A stretch of DNA of 64,000 nt from Rallus limicola (lineage: Eukaryota; Chordata; Aves; Gruiformes; Rallidae): assembly GCA_022605955.1 (NCBI GenBank), contig JAKCOZ010000008.1:39134547-39198546 (forward strand), given 5' to 3'. Every line of letters starts with the position of its first letter. The stretch's first letter is position 1. Position numbers and translations under genes: made by a program. Shown piece after piece: positions 1-11,400 of the stretch. The notes beneath the pieces are model-generated. The model saw only the letters and a program-made list of their open reading frames with translations, had not been told where the DNA came from and did not search any database.

Positions 1-924
1 GGAATTCGAGGCTCAGCCCAGGTTTCAGTTCTTTGAATTACAAAGCACTGCCCTGTTTAGTCTGTTTTTACAGGACAACTCAAGTCTGAGCTGATGCACA
101 GCTCCCTGTGGGCTGTCTCTGCTGAGATGGGGCCTCATGTCTCTGTACAACCCCCCATGAGTCACCTGATGGGCTGAACACTGCCGAAACCTGTTTGTGG
201 AACTCTGAGCCAGACAGCTCCTTACATTCCACCCCATGTCCTGAGTCACAATTTGAACCACTCGTATGTTCTCATTGCCCAGTGTATAGGTGTCACTTCA
301 CCTGCATCTTCTAGCAGAGCTACTTATCCCTCGGTTTCTAATGGGTATGGGCTAAGAGGGACCTTGGGAGTTAGCTCAGGGGCAGGGGTGAATCATCCCT
401 CTGGAAGAGCATGGAAGGGATGGGGCTGGCGGTGGGCTGCACGGAAGCCAGCTGAGGTATGTTACCTGGAGAGCATCCAGCAAGCAGGATGGACCTTTGC
501 CGTTTCTAGGGCTTTGGGGGAGCAGAGGGCAGCGGAGAAAGGAAATGATGAAAAGCAGTAAGCAGTTTGTGGTCGTCTTTAGGCTGGGTGGGAGAAGGTG
601 CGAGCTGCGCCGCAGCAGCGTGAAAGCCAGGACAAGGCAAGGGATGAACCACCTGGGCAGGGGAAGGGGGCGCTTGCCATGCGGCTCCAGGAGAGGGTTG
701 GGGGAGCACTGCCTGTCTTGTGGCACCTCTTCTGCCCAGGGATGCTGTCACCGCACCTGGGTGCCCTTGCACAAGAAGAAGCTGCCGAGCATCCTCAGGG
801 AGGAGGCGGGGAGCTCAGAAGTGATGCTGCAGTTCATTCAGGAAGCTCATCTCTTTGCAGCTTGGTGATGCGAGCTGGCCTGGCTTCTGCAAGCCCTAAG
901 GTTTGCAGTGCATGATTTCTCAGC
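1..924. other. 5' flanking DNA, no gene recognised
   Basis: No exon, RNA gene or repeat family could be supported here. Open frames on both strands are short, overlap each other and show no recognisable protein. The window begins next to an EcoRI site (GAATTC at 2-7), which may simply be coincidence. Confidence 0.6.
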
Positions 925-1302
925 TCTGCCAGCATTCTCTCTCAAACAATGTAAATGTCCAGCAGTAGCTCCCAAACCGAAGGGGCAAGGACTGAACAGT
1001 GTTCCTGGCTTGAAACCTCCTCATGAAGGCCACAAGCAGTCCCTTCTGATTTTGCATGTCAGGCCTTTCCTTTCACAGAAAACATTCCTACACTGCCCCA
1101 TGTTGCTTCTTGCTCTAGCAGCATCCGCTTTCAAACATGCTAAATGTCCAGCTCCCAAACCAAAGGTGCAAGGATGGAACAGAGTTCCTAACTTGAAACC
1201 TCCCCATGTAGCTCACCAGCATCCCTTCCTACCTCGGGTCTCAGGGCTTTCCTTTCATGGAGAGCATTCCCAACACTGCCCTTGGTCATTTCTCAGCAGG
1301 GG
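925..1302. repeat. 189-bp tandem duplication (two diverged copies)
   Basis: The segment starting near 925-935 recurs about 189 bp downstream: TAAATGTCC occurs at 952-960 and 1141-1149. The same order of blocks follows in both copies (AGCTCCCAAACC, a GTGCAAGGA-like block, TTGAAACCTCC, then GGCTTTCCTTTCA and a CACTGCCC block). Copies differ by scattered substitutions and small indels, so the duplication is not very recent. The long open frame across it is probably a by-product of the repeat; no known protein is recognisable. Confidence 0.75.
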
Positions 1303-1970
1303 AGCCCTGTGCCACCCCCCACAGCATGGGGCTGGGTGGGAGCCAGCACTCCCGGTCCTCCCAGCTGGAGCCAGGGCTGAGTCTGGCAGCTGCTTGGCTG
1401 TTCCTCGAGCGCCTGGTGCCTTCCTTCCCCGGGAAGATGCACCCTGCCCAGCCTGGCAAGTATGCTCTGCTCCCTGGGACACCCAAGCCACACAGCTCAT
1501 TGCCAAGAAGTGGAAAATATTCCCTGCCTGGCAGCTGGAGGAGCTGGCATGTGTTTTTCCACACAGTTTTCAGGCAGGGTGTCACTGGGAGTGGTGGTGG
1601 CATGTCCAGGGGTACTGCTGGCACCACTCAGGCTGGCAGGGTAAGCGTGGGCTCAGCCAGGAGCCTCTGAGTGGTGACCCTCAGGCATTGATGCTGCCCA
1701 CCATTTCTTCTCCAGCTTTCTCAAAAAAAACAGGATTTCCCAATCCCCCAGTCTGGTTTAGTTTTCTCCAAGACCAAGAGAATAGTGCAGGTGTTGTCAA
1801 TCTTTCTGGTTTGGGTCAGTTTTATCCCCAAACTGCACTACTTCCAAGCCCGGAGAGCCTGTGCTTGGGCTGTTTCCATCTTCTGAACACCAAGTGTAGG
1901 TTTTCCCTGTGGAAAAGGGTTAGGGGGAGATCCCTGAAAGAGAGCTTTACTTTGGCTACGAGCTGCCACT
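1303..1970. other. 5' flanking DNA, nothing recognised
   Basis: G/C-rich unique-looking sequence with no exon structure or repeat family that I can support. Confidence 0.5.
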
Positions 1971-1971
1971 C

Positions 1972-2304
1972 TATGGACCTTATTAATGTCTGTCAATATC
2001 TGAAGGATGGGACGCAGGGGGAAATGGCCAGCCCCTTTTCAGTGTCTGTGGGGACAGGACAAGGGGCAATGGCTGGAAGCTGGAGCATAGGAAGTTCTGC
2101 ACCAACATGGGGAAGAACTTTTCCCCAGTGAGGGTGAGGGAGCCCTGGGACAGGCTGCCCAGGGGGTGTGGAGTCTCCTTCTCTGGAGAGATTCCAGCCC
2201 TGTCTGGATGCCTATCTGCGCAATATGAGCTGGGGAGCTGCTTTGGCAGGGGGTTGGATGTGATGAGCTCTGGAGGTCCCTTCCAACCCCTGTGATTCTG
2301 TCTC
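1972..2304 (+). mobile_element. CR1 LINE 3' fragment
   Basis: 5'-truncated CR1 retrotransposon tail in the sense orientation. It has the usual order of CR1 3' blocks: GGGGACAGGACAAGGGGCAA, GGGGAAGAACTT, CAGGCTGCCCAGGGGGTGTG, GGAGAGATTCCAGCC, then GGTCCCTTCCAACCCCTG and the terminal GATTCTGT-type 8-mer. It is non-autonomous and carries no intact reverse transcriptase. Confidence 0.85.
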
Positions 2305-2629
2305 TCATCCCCCTAGAGAGCATGGGGACACCCTTCCCAATATCCCAGATGTGTGACGTCCCTGTATCCTGTGGCAGCCCTCTGAGGAAAGCTTCTCTGT
2401 GAGAGATGGAGGTGGGGGGGGGGGGAAGCAGAAAAAGGAGCCTGAAAGTGTTATTTCCTCTCCTCCAGCTCCCACGCTGCATCTGCAGCCTCCCTTCTCG
2501 CTCGGCCCGCTGCTCTTTCCTAAGAAGCCGAGCCAAGCTTTCCCACAGACCCAGACAGCTATTAGAGAAATATTATTACCAGATGGTTCGTTTTTTCCAT
2601 GGAACCAGGGGCCAGTGTGAGGTAACGGG
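2305..2629. other. 5' flanking DNA next to the CpG block
   Basis: Unique-looking sequence with a G-run at 2412-2427. Its downstream end (about 2560-2610) is a short A/T-rich stretch containing ATTATTACCAGATGG, directly beside the CpG-rich block. No gene is supported. Confidence 0.5.
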
Positions 2630-2965
2630 GAAAGAATTAACCCGCCCCAGCCTGCGCGCGGGGATGCGGCCGTGGCGGAGGAGCCGCGCCGTGTCCCGGC
2701 CGCATCGGCGTGCAAGGAGTCCATGGGGTGGGACGGGGGGGGGGGAAGGGGGTACTGGATGGGTGGAGGCCCTGTGGGCTGGCTTGGGAGGGCTCTGATG
2801 CAGAGGGGAAGAGCGTGTCCCCAAATGGAGGTGGAAGGAACGGGAGAGCCCCCCCTCCCCTCCCCTCTCTTTGGGGCAGCTGGAGCTGGCAGGAGCGAAG
2901 CCCAGCTGGCAAAGCGCCCGGCGGGGAAGGTCGGGCCGGGTCAGTCGGGCTGGTGGTTTTTGGGG
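2630..2965. promoter_or_regulatory. CpG-rich block, candidate distal promoter or enhancer
   Basis: A dense cluster of CpG dinucleotides, especially at 2640-2715 (for example CTGCGCGCGGGGATGCGGCC) and again at 2915-2945. It stands out from surrounding CpG-poor DNA and lies 5.5 kb upstream of the COL6A1 start codon. CpG clusters that escape decay in vertebrates usually mark unmethylated regulatory DNA. No first exon or TATA box can be tied to it. Direction and target gene are inference. Confidence 0.4.
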
Positions 2966-4089
2966 GGAGGAGAAGCGTCATGGCCTGGCTGCGGGGGCGG
3001 CGTCAGGCCAAGGTCCTGTTTCTCCTGGGGGTGTCGAGGGGCTCTGCCACAGGGTCTTCTAGCAGGCAGGATGAGCGCAAGAGCTCCCTGCGGTGCTGCC
3101 AGGCCTGCCCCATGCCTGCTCGGGGTGTTCCTGTCAGTGCTGGGAGAGCGGGTGCTGTGGGAAGTTGAACTGCCATGTGTGGAAACACCACCAGCCAGGC
3201 TCTTCTTGCAGCCAGGCTCGTGGTGGCACAGCGCTCAGCTCAGACCGTGGCTGCTCCCATGCTGCCAGTCCAAGCACGGAGATGCAGTGAGCGGTGGGGA
3301 TGTGGCTGAGCCATGGGTAAACTGAGTCACACAACCATGGCGGGTGGAGCGGGGTGCGTGTGTGTCTCCAGGATCCTGTAGTGTGGGGAGCTATAGGATG
3401 GAAACTTTCCACCACCACAAATGCTCAGCGAGTCTTGGGTGCTGGCGTCCCCAGAGGGAAGAGGGGGGTGAGGGATGCGGGCAGCCAGCGGGACGCTGGT
3501 GTGCTCCACGCAGTTGCAGCCAGGGGGATTTTGGTGCTCGTTAACTGTGGCATCTCCTGGGACAGCGTGAGAGGACAAAGTAACTCCAGCTGCAGGAGAT
3601 GGAGCTGGAAACCTGGCACTCAGCCCTTCCCTGCTTTCCGAAGCACCCTCCAGTTGTGAGTCTGCTGGCGGGTCCGATCCTGGCTTTCCCAGGGGAGTTT
3701 ATTTCACCCTGTTTCCGTGCTTCCTGTGGAAGGAGCAGACCTGGTTAAAGGGAGGGAAAGGCTGCACGACAGAACTGACAGCAGGAAGATGGAGCTAACT
3801 CAGGCTCCTCTCAGTCCCTGGGGGGACAAACCACAACCGTTCTGCCCCAAACATGCGTTTTTTTTAAACCCATGCCCCAATTTGGACTGGAATTAGGCTA
3901 GTTTATCACCGGGCTGTGCTCATCCCCTGGGTGTGATAGAGGGGCTTCCCTTGCTCATCTGCATGGTGCCCTGGAGGGGTCCCTCGCTCCTGGAGGACCA
4001 CCTGGCCTGGCAGAGTCAGGGGGCTTGGCCTCCCTGGCCTCATCCAAAGAAGGGAGAGGGAACATCCTTCCCAGGTGCTCCTTGAAAGA
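2966..4089. other. 5' flanking DNA, no gene recognised
   Basis: Moderately G/C-rich sequence without splice-bounded conserved frames. Nothing I can name. Confidence 0.5.
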
Positions 4090-4532
4090 GCCCAGCGCAG
4101 GGCCACCAAGGTGATGGAGTGGAGCCCCTTCCTCATGAGGAGAGGCTGAGGGAGTTGGGGCTCTTTAGCCTGGAGCAGAGGGGACTGAGGGGTGACCTCA
4201 CTAATGTTTATCAATATGTAAAGGGACAGAGTCAGGAGCCCAGAGCCAGGCTCTGCTCAGGGCTGGCAGTGACAGGACAAGGGACAATGGGTGCAAGCTG
4301 GAGCAGAGGAAGCTCCGTGGGAATGTCAGGAGGAACTTTGTCACTGTGAGGGTGACTGAGCCCTGGGACAGGCTGCCCAGAGAGGCTGGGGAGTCTCCTT
4401 CTCTGGAGACATTCAAACCCCACCTGGATGTGCTCCTGTGTGATGTAGTCTGGGTGATCCTGCTCTGGCAGGGGGGTTGGACTAGATGAGCTTTCAAGGT
4501 CCCTTCCAACCCCTAACGCCCTGTGATCCTGT
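4090..4532 (+). mobile_element. CR1 LINE 3' fragment
   Basis: Sense CR1 tail starting with the CCAGCGCAGGGCCACCAAGG block. It continues through GAGGCTGAGGGAGTTGGGGC, GACAGGACAAGGGACAATGG and GGTTGGACTAGATGAGCTTT, and ends with CTTCCAACCCC and a GTGATCCTGTG terminal repeat. It belongs to a different, more diverged subfamily than the fragment at 1972-2304. Confidence 0.88.
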
Positions 4533-5069
4533 GTGCCCTTAGCTTTCAGGACACTGCAGCATCCTGCTTGGCCTGGTGATTGCAACACCCCTGGGCTCAG
4601 CTGGACTTCTGCACAACTAGCCCACACTTTTCCAAGGAAGTGGCTGTTCAGCACACAGGGGACGCTGCTGGCCCTGGTTTAGCACCAGGGGCCTGGGGAG
4701 GGGGGGAGGGAAGGCAATGCTTGAAGAAGCTTTTGAAGCTGGACACAGATCCAAGCTCATCATCTGCTCGGCAGAGAGGATGTGCCTGGGACGTGGCGCC
4801 TGATAACAGCCCCTGGGGCTGGGGGCTGGGTGTTGGGCAGGCAGCGGGGTCCCTGACGGGGTGCACGGGGTGCCCTGGCTCCCTGTGTCAGGGGGTGTGG
4901 GGTCTGACAGGCTGCAGCTGCCTGGAGCCATATACGGTCAGCGGGCGCCCTGCACGAGCCACACCATTATCCCGAGGTCTCGGCTGGTGTGGGTGACTGG
5001 CCTCCAGTTCACAAGGCTCTGAGGAGCGGCCGGGCTGTTCTGGGCATGGATGGGCTTTTCCCTGCCTGT
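4533..5069. other. 5' flanking DNA between CR1 fragments
   Basis: No gene recognised. G-run at about 4698-4709. Confidence 0.5.
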
Positions 5070-5812
5070 AAGGAGAGGGGGGAGTGTCAGGTGTTGCACT
5101 TGGGCTGGAGGAACCCCAGACATGTACACAGGCTGGGAGAAGAGCTCCTGGAGAGCAGCCCTGAGGAGAAGGACCTGGGGGTTCTGCTGGGTGAGAAGCT
5201 TCCCCTGAGCCAGCAGTGGCTCTGGCAGCTGGGAAGGGCGATGGGATCCTGGGCTCCATCAGCAGAGGGGTGGCAGCAGGGACAGGGAGGGGATTGTCCC
5301 TCTCTGCTCTGCCCTGGGGAGGCCCCAGCTGGAGTCCTGTGTCCAGAGCTGGGGCCCCCGGACAAGGAAGATGTGGGGCTGTTGGAGAGGGGTCAGAGGA
5401 GCCATGGAGATGCTCAGAGGGCTGGAGCAGCTCCCCTGTGGAGAGAGGCTGAGGGAGCTGGGCTGGGTCAGCCTGGAGAAGAGAAGGCTGTGGGGGGACC
5501 TCATTGCAGCCTGCCAGTCCCTGAAGGGAGCAGAGACACAGGAGGGGAATCAGCTTGTTCAAGGGCAGAGCCTGGCAGGACAAGGGGGATGGACTGAAGC
5601 TGGAGGAGGGAAGGGGGAGATGAGATCTTAGGGGGAAGTTCTTTGCAGAGAGAGTGGTGAGGGGCTGGAACAGGCTGCCCAGAGAGGAGGTGGGTGCCCC
5701 GTCCCTGGGGGTGTTGAAGGCCAGGTTGGCTGGGGCCCTGGGCAACTTTGTGGAGCTCCAGGCCTGGAGGTTGGTGTCCCTGCCTGTGGCAGTTGGAACT
5801 CTCTGATCATTG
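5070..5812 (+). mobile_element. CR1 LINE 3' fragment (long)
   Basis: Sense CR1 piece of about 0.74 kb, including the C-terminal ORF2 region (GAGAAGGACCTGGGGGTTCT, CTCTGCTCTGCCCTGGGGAGG) and the 3' UTR. The terminal GTCCCTTCCAACC and octamer region is partly deleted after about 5790 compared with the close relative at 44925-45645. The frames across it are broken, so it is inactive. Confidence 0.88.
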
Positions 5813-6562
5813 GGATCCCTTGGCTCTGCTGCTGCTCGGGGTAATGCCCTGGGAGGGAAGGGAGAGAGGAAGAGGTGAAGCACAGAGGGGATGTCTCTGG
5901 CGTGTGGGTTGACAGGATGCTGATGCTTGTCCCTTCCCAGCACTCCCCCTCCCCCTTCCTGGGAGCATCTGGATGGTTTTCAGAATGCCAGATGAGGTCC
6001 CTCATGGAAACCCTGAGGAGGGAGGCTGGAGATCTGGGGCTGACCACCACCACCCTGCAGCAGGCTTTGTCCCTGGATGTGCTTGGTTTCTTGGAGAGCA
6101 TCTTCAGTGGGTTTGAGTTGCCTGGAAAAACTGCCTGTCAGTGTCCTCATCCCCTGATGTCACCAGCACAGCTCTGCAGAGCCCACCCTCCTCTGTGCCT
6201 GGGTGGATAGTTACACCAGCCACCTTCATGCTGGTGCTACAGCTTTTCAGCTGGGAGAAAACGTGCTTTCTGCAGATCATCCAGCACCTGGCTCTCCTGG
6301 AACTGGGGTGTCTTGCAGAGAGGTTTGCTTCATGGTTTGGTGTTAGTCCCCCCCCCTGCCCCCAACACTGCCAAGCCTCCCTCAAAGGAGGAGCTGTGCC
6401 AGTCTGGCTGACCCTCATCCAAAGCATGTGGCACCCTGAGGGTCTCCCAAAGCCTGGAGGAGCTGTGGGGAGGATGCCCAGCAGCAGCCCTGCCCCTCCT
6501 TCAGATTTCCCCTCTTCCCTTTGTTTTAATGTCAGGTCCCATGGCTGCACCTTGACCTGTGC
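5813..6562. other. 5' flanking DNA, no gene recognised
   Basis: Unique-looking sequence with a short C-run near 6350. No exon or repeat family is supported. Confidence 0.5.
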
Positions 6563-6812
6563 TGGGTGACAAGGGGCAATGGGCTCAAGCTGGGCCAGGG
6601 CAGGGTCAGCTCAGCTGGGAGGGCAAAGTTCTTCCCTGGCAGAGTTGTCAGGGCCTGGCCCAGGCTGCCCAGGGAGGGGCTGAGTCCCTGCCCCTGGGTG
6701 TGTTGAACAGAGGGGAGATGAGGTGCTCAGGGATCTGGGGCAGCACAGGGCAGGGACGGTTGGACTTGATGATCCTAAGGGGCTTTTCCAACCCAGTGAC
6801 TCTGGGTGCAAA
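6563..6812 (+). mobile_element. CR1-like fragment
   Basis: Diverged sense CR1 tail: GACAAGGGGCAATGGGCTCA, CCCAGGCTGCCCAGGGAGG, then GGACTTGATGATCCTAAGGG and TTCCAACCCAGTGACTCTG. It is shorter and more diverged than its neighbours. Confidence 0.7.
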
Positions 6813-8189
6813 CCAGGGCCTGTCGTGCTGTTGGGTTTGGGAGGTTTTGGCCTGGCACACTCCATGGGCTTTTCTTCCACTGACTTGGGATGGTTTTTGT
6901 CCAAAGAGTCACCCAATGCCCCTGCCTTGATCACACAGCTGGGCTCCCCTACTGCTGAAACTCCCAATCAGTGGAGCTACAGCTTTTTCCCCTCTCTGAA
7001 GTTGCCTGAACTCAAGGCAGCTCCCTAGAGCCAGGCCCGCAGTGTCTCCTCCTGCTCCTTTGCTCCGAGGGGCGGTCGGGGCAGTTGTGCAGGGGGATGC
7101 AGCCCACCCTGTGTGGCCCTGTGAAGCAGCACCACAGGTCCCCAGCTCCCTTCGTGCCACCCAGCTTGTGTGCAAACCCTGTGTGCCAGCTGGCTTCATG
7201 GTGCTGGCCCTTCATCCCTTGGAGCTGCTGGGCCCTACGTGCCTGCAAGGGATGCTCTGCCTGGCCCTGGAGCTAGAACCTCTCTGGGATTCCTTTAAGC
7301 TTCCAAAGGTGTGGTGCCCCCTTGGCCTGGACAACTCATCCATTTGCTAATTAATGGCAGCCTTTGGTCCCCTCCTGTGTTTGTGGGAGCAGGGTGCAGC
7401 CTCCAGGCATTGTACCTCTCTTCCCCCCAGCTGTGCCCACTGCGATGAGGTCTGGCTGTACCCGCCTCTGGGTCTGAGGTCAGCAGTGTGGGACTTATCC
7501 CCAGTGCTGGCTGTGGGGACCAGGTGGTCCATGACACCCTGGTGTTGGGGGGAGCAGGTCCAGCTCCCCAGGGCTGCAGGTTCTCAGGTTGTCCTACCTG
7601 GTGGGAAGATGCTCATCACCAGACACCCCAAGGGGCTTGGGCTCTCGCTGCCAACTCCTGGGCTTGACACCTCCGACCCCATCCCCACTGCCTGCCCTGA
7701 GCACAGCCTGGGGGGACCATTCCCCGTCTCTGGGTGTCCCTGAGAGCTATTTCTCACCTTGCCCCCTTGGGTTCCTGACTGGGTTGAGCAGAAACCCCCA
7801 AAAGTCAGAGGAAGGCGTTTCTCCAGAAATGTGGTGTGTCCATGGTGCTGCCATGCCTAGGTGGCTGTGGGACAGCTCCAGCCCTGCCCTTTGCTGGGGA
7901 CTCCCCTGGCTGGCACTGACACAAGCCAGCTCAGATGGGGATGGGGCTGCCTTTTCCCCTGCCCCAGCTTTTCTTAGCCTGGGAGCTGGGGGTGAGGAGC
8001 AGCCTGGCAGGTCCTGGAGTCTCCCTGCTCCCCATGGGGGATGCTGACCTTCACGTGGGCCGCTGAGTGTGACCGCTCTCCCTTCGTGAGGCTTGCTGAG
8101 GTCTCAGGCACAGGTCGCCAGGGCTCAGGTACAGAAGATGACGAGGAGCAATGCCTCATTGGTGTCTGACTCAGCTGACGTCCCCTGAT
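6813..8189. other. Upstream flank of COL6A1
   Basis: Unique-looking sequence between the last upstream CR1 fragment and the proximal promoter. No exon recognised. Confidence 0.5.
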
Positions 8190-8395
8190 CCCTCCCTCCC
8201 CTCCATCCTCGTCCTCAGGCAGGATACTCCTCCTCAGCCGTGCCCTCCTGCCTGCTCTCCCTCCCACCCGGACAGGGAGGAAAGTGGTAAAAAAGGAATA
8301 AATCTCTCTCCAGCGGCTCCTGCCTCTCCTGGCTGCAGGGTCTGCCCCAGCCTCTCCCTTGGCCCCAGCTCGATGGTAATCTGAACCAAGCCAGG
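8190..8395 (+). promoter_or_regulatory. COL6A1: COL6A1 proximal promoter and 5' UTR
   Basis: Directly upstream of the start codon is a strongly pyrimidine-rich tract (8190-8280: CCCTCCCCTCC- and CTCCCTCCCACC-type runs). An A/T-rich TATA-like stretch, GGAATAAATCTC, follows at 8295-8306. If it acts as a TATA box, transcription would start near 8325-8335 and the 5' UTR would be about 65-70 nt. Pyrimidine-rich promoters with weak or absent TATA boxes are usual in collagen VI genes. The transcription start is inferred. Confidence 0.5.
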
Positions 8396-8492
8396 ATGGG
8401 GCCAGGAGGCTTTCTGCTCGCTCTGTCGCTCCTCGGAGGGGGCTCGTGGGCCCAGCGCTCCGAAATCACCACCCGTGTCGCCAACGCAGAAG
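8396..8492 (+). CDS. COL6A1: COL6A1 exon 1: signal peptide
   Basis: Encodes residues 1-32 plus the first base of codon 33. It starts [19 protein letters not shown], a hydrophobic signal sequence that lacks the usual basic residue near the start. Cleavage is predicted before Gln20. Donor GTAAGC follows. Confidence 0.93.
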
Positions 8493-11400
8493 GTAAGCCC
8501 GGGCTCTTTACCAGGGTGGGGTTTTTGGGAGGGGGGGGGTGTTCATGTGTGTGGTGGATTTTTTTTTTTGGGGGGGTTGTTTTTAACTCTTCCTCCCTGG
8601 GACCAGCAGAGAAATCCAGCTGCTGTTCCCCTCCTGGCCGGGAGCCTCCGCAGCGTTGTTGGGACGGGCTGGGGAAGAGCTGAGCTCGCTGAGGAGAGCG
8701 GAGCAGGATTAGAGGGTCTGGGACCCGCTTAGAACACCAGGATGTGTTATTTCCATGGCTCTTTCTCCTTGGCTCTGCCTTGTTGGGTGTCACCAGCACC
8801 ACACTGGGCTGCAGCTGGAAGGGATAACAGCTGGGGTGGTGGTGGGGGGGGTGACAGAGGGTGCTGGTTTAGCTTTCTGAAAGGTTTCGGGTTTGGGGGA
8901 TGCGCTCCCTTTGCTCTCCCCTCTGCTGGTGCCTGTGCCACAAACCCATTGAGTTCTGGCTCAGCTGTCATCTGTATCCACTTAAACCTGATCTACGGGC
9001 TGTAGAGACAGGACAAGGGGTGATGGGCTCAAGTTGGAGCCCAGGGAGTTCCCCCCCAATGTGGGGAAGAACTTCTTCCCAGTGAGGGTGAGGGAACCCT
9101 GGGCCAGGCTGCCTAGGGGGTGTGGAGTCTCCTTCTCTGGAGAGATTCCAGCCCCGTCTGGACACCGCCCTGTGTGCCCTGTCCTAGGGACCCTGCTTTG
9201 GCAGGGGGTTGGACCCCATGGGCTCTGGGGGGCCCTTCCAACCCCTACAGCTCTGTGAGTCTGTGAATTCTCCCTGTGTGTTAGCTGCCATCACCTCTGG
9301 GCTTTGCTTGAGAGGCTGCTGCAGCAGCTCGCTGTTTTCTGAGAGCTGGGGGTGCTCTTAAGACATGTCTGCATCTTAACATCGATGTGGAAAACATGCA
9401 GGGAGCTGCTAAATCTCCCCCCCCCCGCCCCCAGCCAACAGTTTCTGGAACTATACTGGCTCCAGGGAGCCCTGGACCCTGAAAGAGAAGGGAGCAGCCC
9501 CCCTCGTGTGCCCATGTGATGGGTTAGGAGGCTGAAGAGGTGCCCTGAGCTCGGCTCCCAGGAGGGGAGGTGGGCTGCAGGCGTGCATGCCAGCAGCACG
9601 GGGAGCCTGGGCTGGGGTGAGGGGGGAATGATGTGCAGCTGCAGCCCCATCCCCCTTGAGCTTGCTGGATCCGCTTCTCCTCAGACTGCCCCGTGGACCT
9701 GTTCTTCGTCCTGGACACCTCGGAGAGCGTCGCCCTGAGGGTGAAGCCCTTTGGGGACCTGGTTGCCCAAGTGAAAGACTTCACCAACCGGTTCATTGAT
9801 AAGCTGACCAGCAGGTACATCTCCCAGGGGCTTTGTCCGGGCTGCTGTAGGGTCCTGGTGTGGGGTGGGATGCACGGACCACACTGTGTGTCCATCTCCA
9901 GGGGGAGAGGAAGAGAGCAGGGATGCTAGGGAGGGCGGTGGGAGCGTCTCCTCCCTCTCCTGGGCTGTGGTCACCCCTTGTTTTTCCTCTGCCTGTATAG
10001 GGAGCAGCAGAGTCCCTTTCACAGGGGCTTCCTGGAGCATCAGACATGCCACTGCAGCCCCCTCTCCTCCCAACTCAGGCTGGCTGGGTTGTTCTGTAGT
10101 GCCAAAGCGATGCTGAGCCCCATGCCATGGGATGCTCAGGTACCAGCAGCAGGGAACCCCTGATGTCAATCCAGGAACCCCCTTGGAACTACCATACCCC
10201 CAGACAGCCTACAGGGCTGAACCCAGCTTTGGATCCCCTGTGCCCACCCTGCCCAGCCCTTTATCTGCTGCCTCCTCACCAACCTGGGCTGACCCTGGCT
10301 TTCCCAGGGTGAGTTCACCTGGGGATGCCCAAAAGTGCCCAAATCTCATTGTGGGGGGGGGGATGCTGGGAAGGGCTGCAGGCAAAGGCCATGGCTTGCC
10401 TTGGAGTGCACAGGAGCACTCCCAAGGACTGGAGGCAGGAGGGTCTTGCTGAATCACTTGGGACAGCAGGAGATGTGTGCTGGTGCCTGAGGGACACCGC
10501 GGGGATGTCCTGGTGCTGCACAGGGTGCTGTCACTTGCTGGTACAAGACAGGTTTGTGCTTGGGAACAACCAGCCAGGCTTCCATCAATGCAGTGTGACT
10601 GTGCTGTGTGCAGACAGACAGGTGGATCTCCTGAGCATCCCTATGCCCACCCTGCCTCGCTCTACCTGCTCCGTGAGCCACCACCATGCACGCCATGCTG
10701 TGTGGAGGGGACAGCAGCGGGCGGTGCTCTGGTGGCTTTGGGATAGGTCCTGGGCAGAGAGAGGATGAGCTTGGGCAGGAAGCGAGTGAGCTGTCCATCC
10801 CCATCCCTTTGGGCTCAGCCCCAGCAAAGGATGTGATGTCTCTGTCCCAGGGAGTCACCGGTGCAGGCAGTGCCAGCGTCTGGAACGGGGCTCCAACACG
10901 TGCCCATCTCCAAATGGGGGCATCCTTTGGGAGGAGGAGGGATCCCTCTCTGATTTTAACACATCCAGCAGTGGGAAACTCACCGCTGTCCTGTGTGTGG
11001 TGCTTGGTGGCTCCCCTGACTGCCTGGCTCAGGCCACTGCAGCCTGGCACCTCTTCAGGAAGGCTCCCTGCTGAACTGCCCAACGACCCCTGTGGACACT
11101 CACCAGCTTCACCCCTGTGGACACTCACCAGCTTCACCCCTCTGCTTTTCTCCCTCCCCAAACCAACCGCCCTGCTCCCACAGCTGGGCACAGCCCTGCT
11201 GCTTTTGGGAGAGGGCTCGTGGTTTGTGTGCTGGGCTGGTGGAGGTGGCAGAGCCCTGTGCCAGGCTGCCCAGGGAGGTTGGGGAGTCTCCATCTCCGGA
11301 GACATTCAGACCCTGGGCGCTGCCCTGTGCAGCCTGCTCGAGGGTTGGGGGGGGGGGGTTCCAACTCCCCTGGGGGGTGGTTGAGACTTGGGGGGGATCT

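Noticed and set aside
908..2131. Long open frame of about 400 codons upstream of COL6A1
   Set aside because: It runs through the 189-bp tandem duplication and into a CR1 fragment, has no recognisable domain and no splice or promoter context. Most likely a chance frame.
4888..5943. Long minus-strand frame of about 350 codons
   Set aside because: It is antisense to a CR1 copy. The similar CR1 at 44855-45613 gives a related antisense frame, so it reflects repeat composition, not a gene.
1..8190. 3' end of an upstream neighbour such as PCBP3
   Set aside because: In human that gene lies upstream of COL6A1, but no KH-domain exon or matching 3' end could be recognised here.
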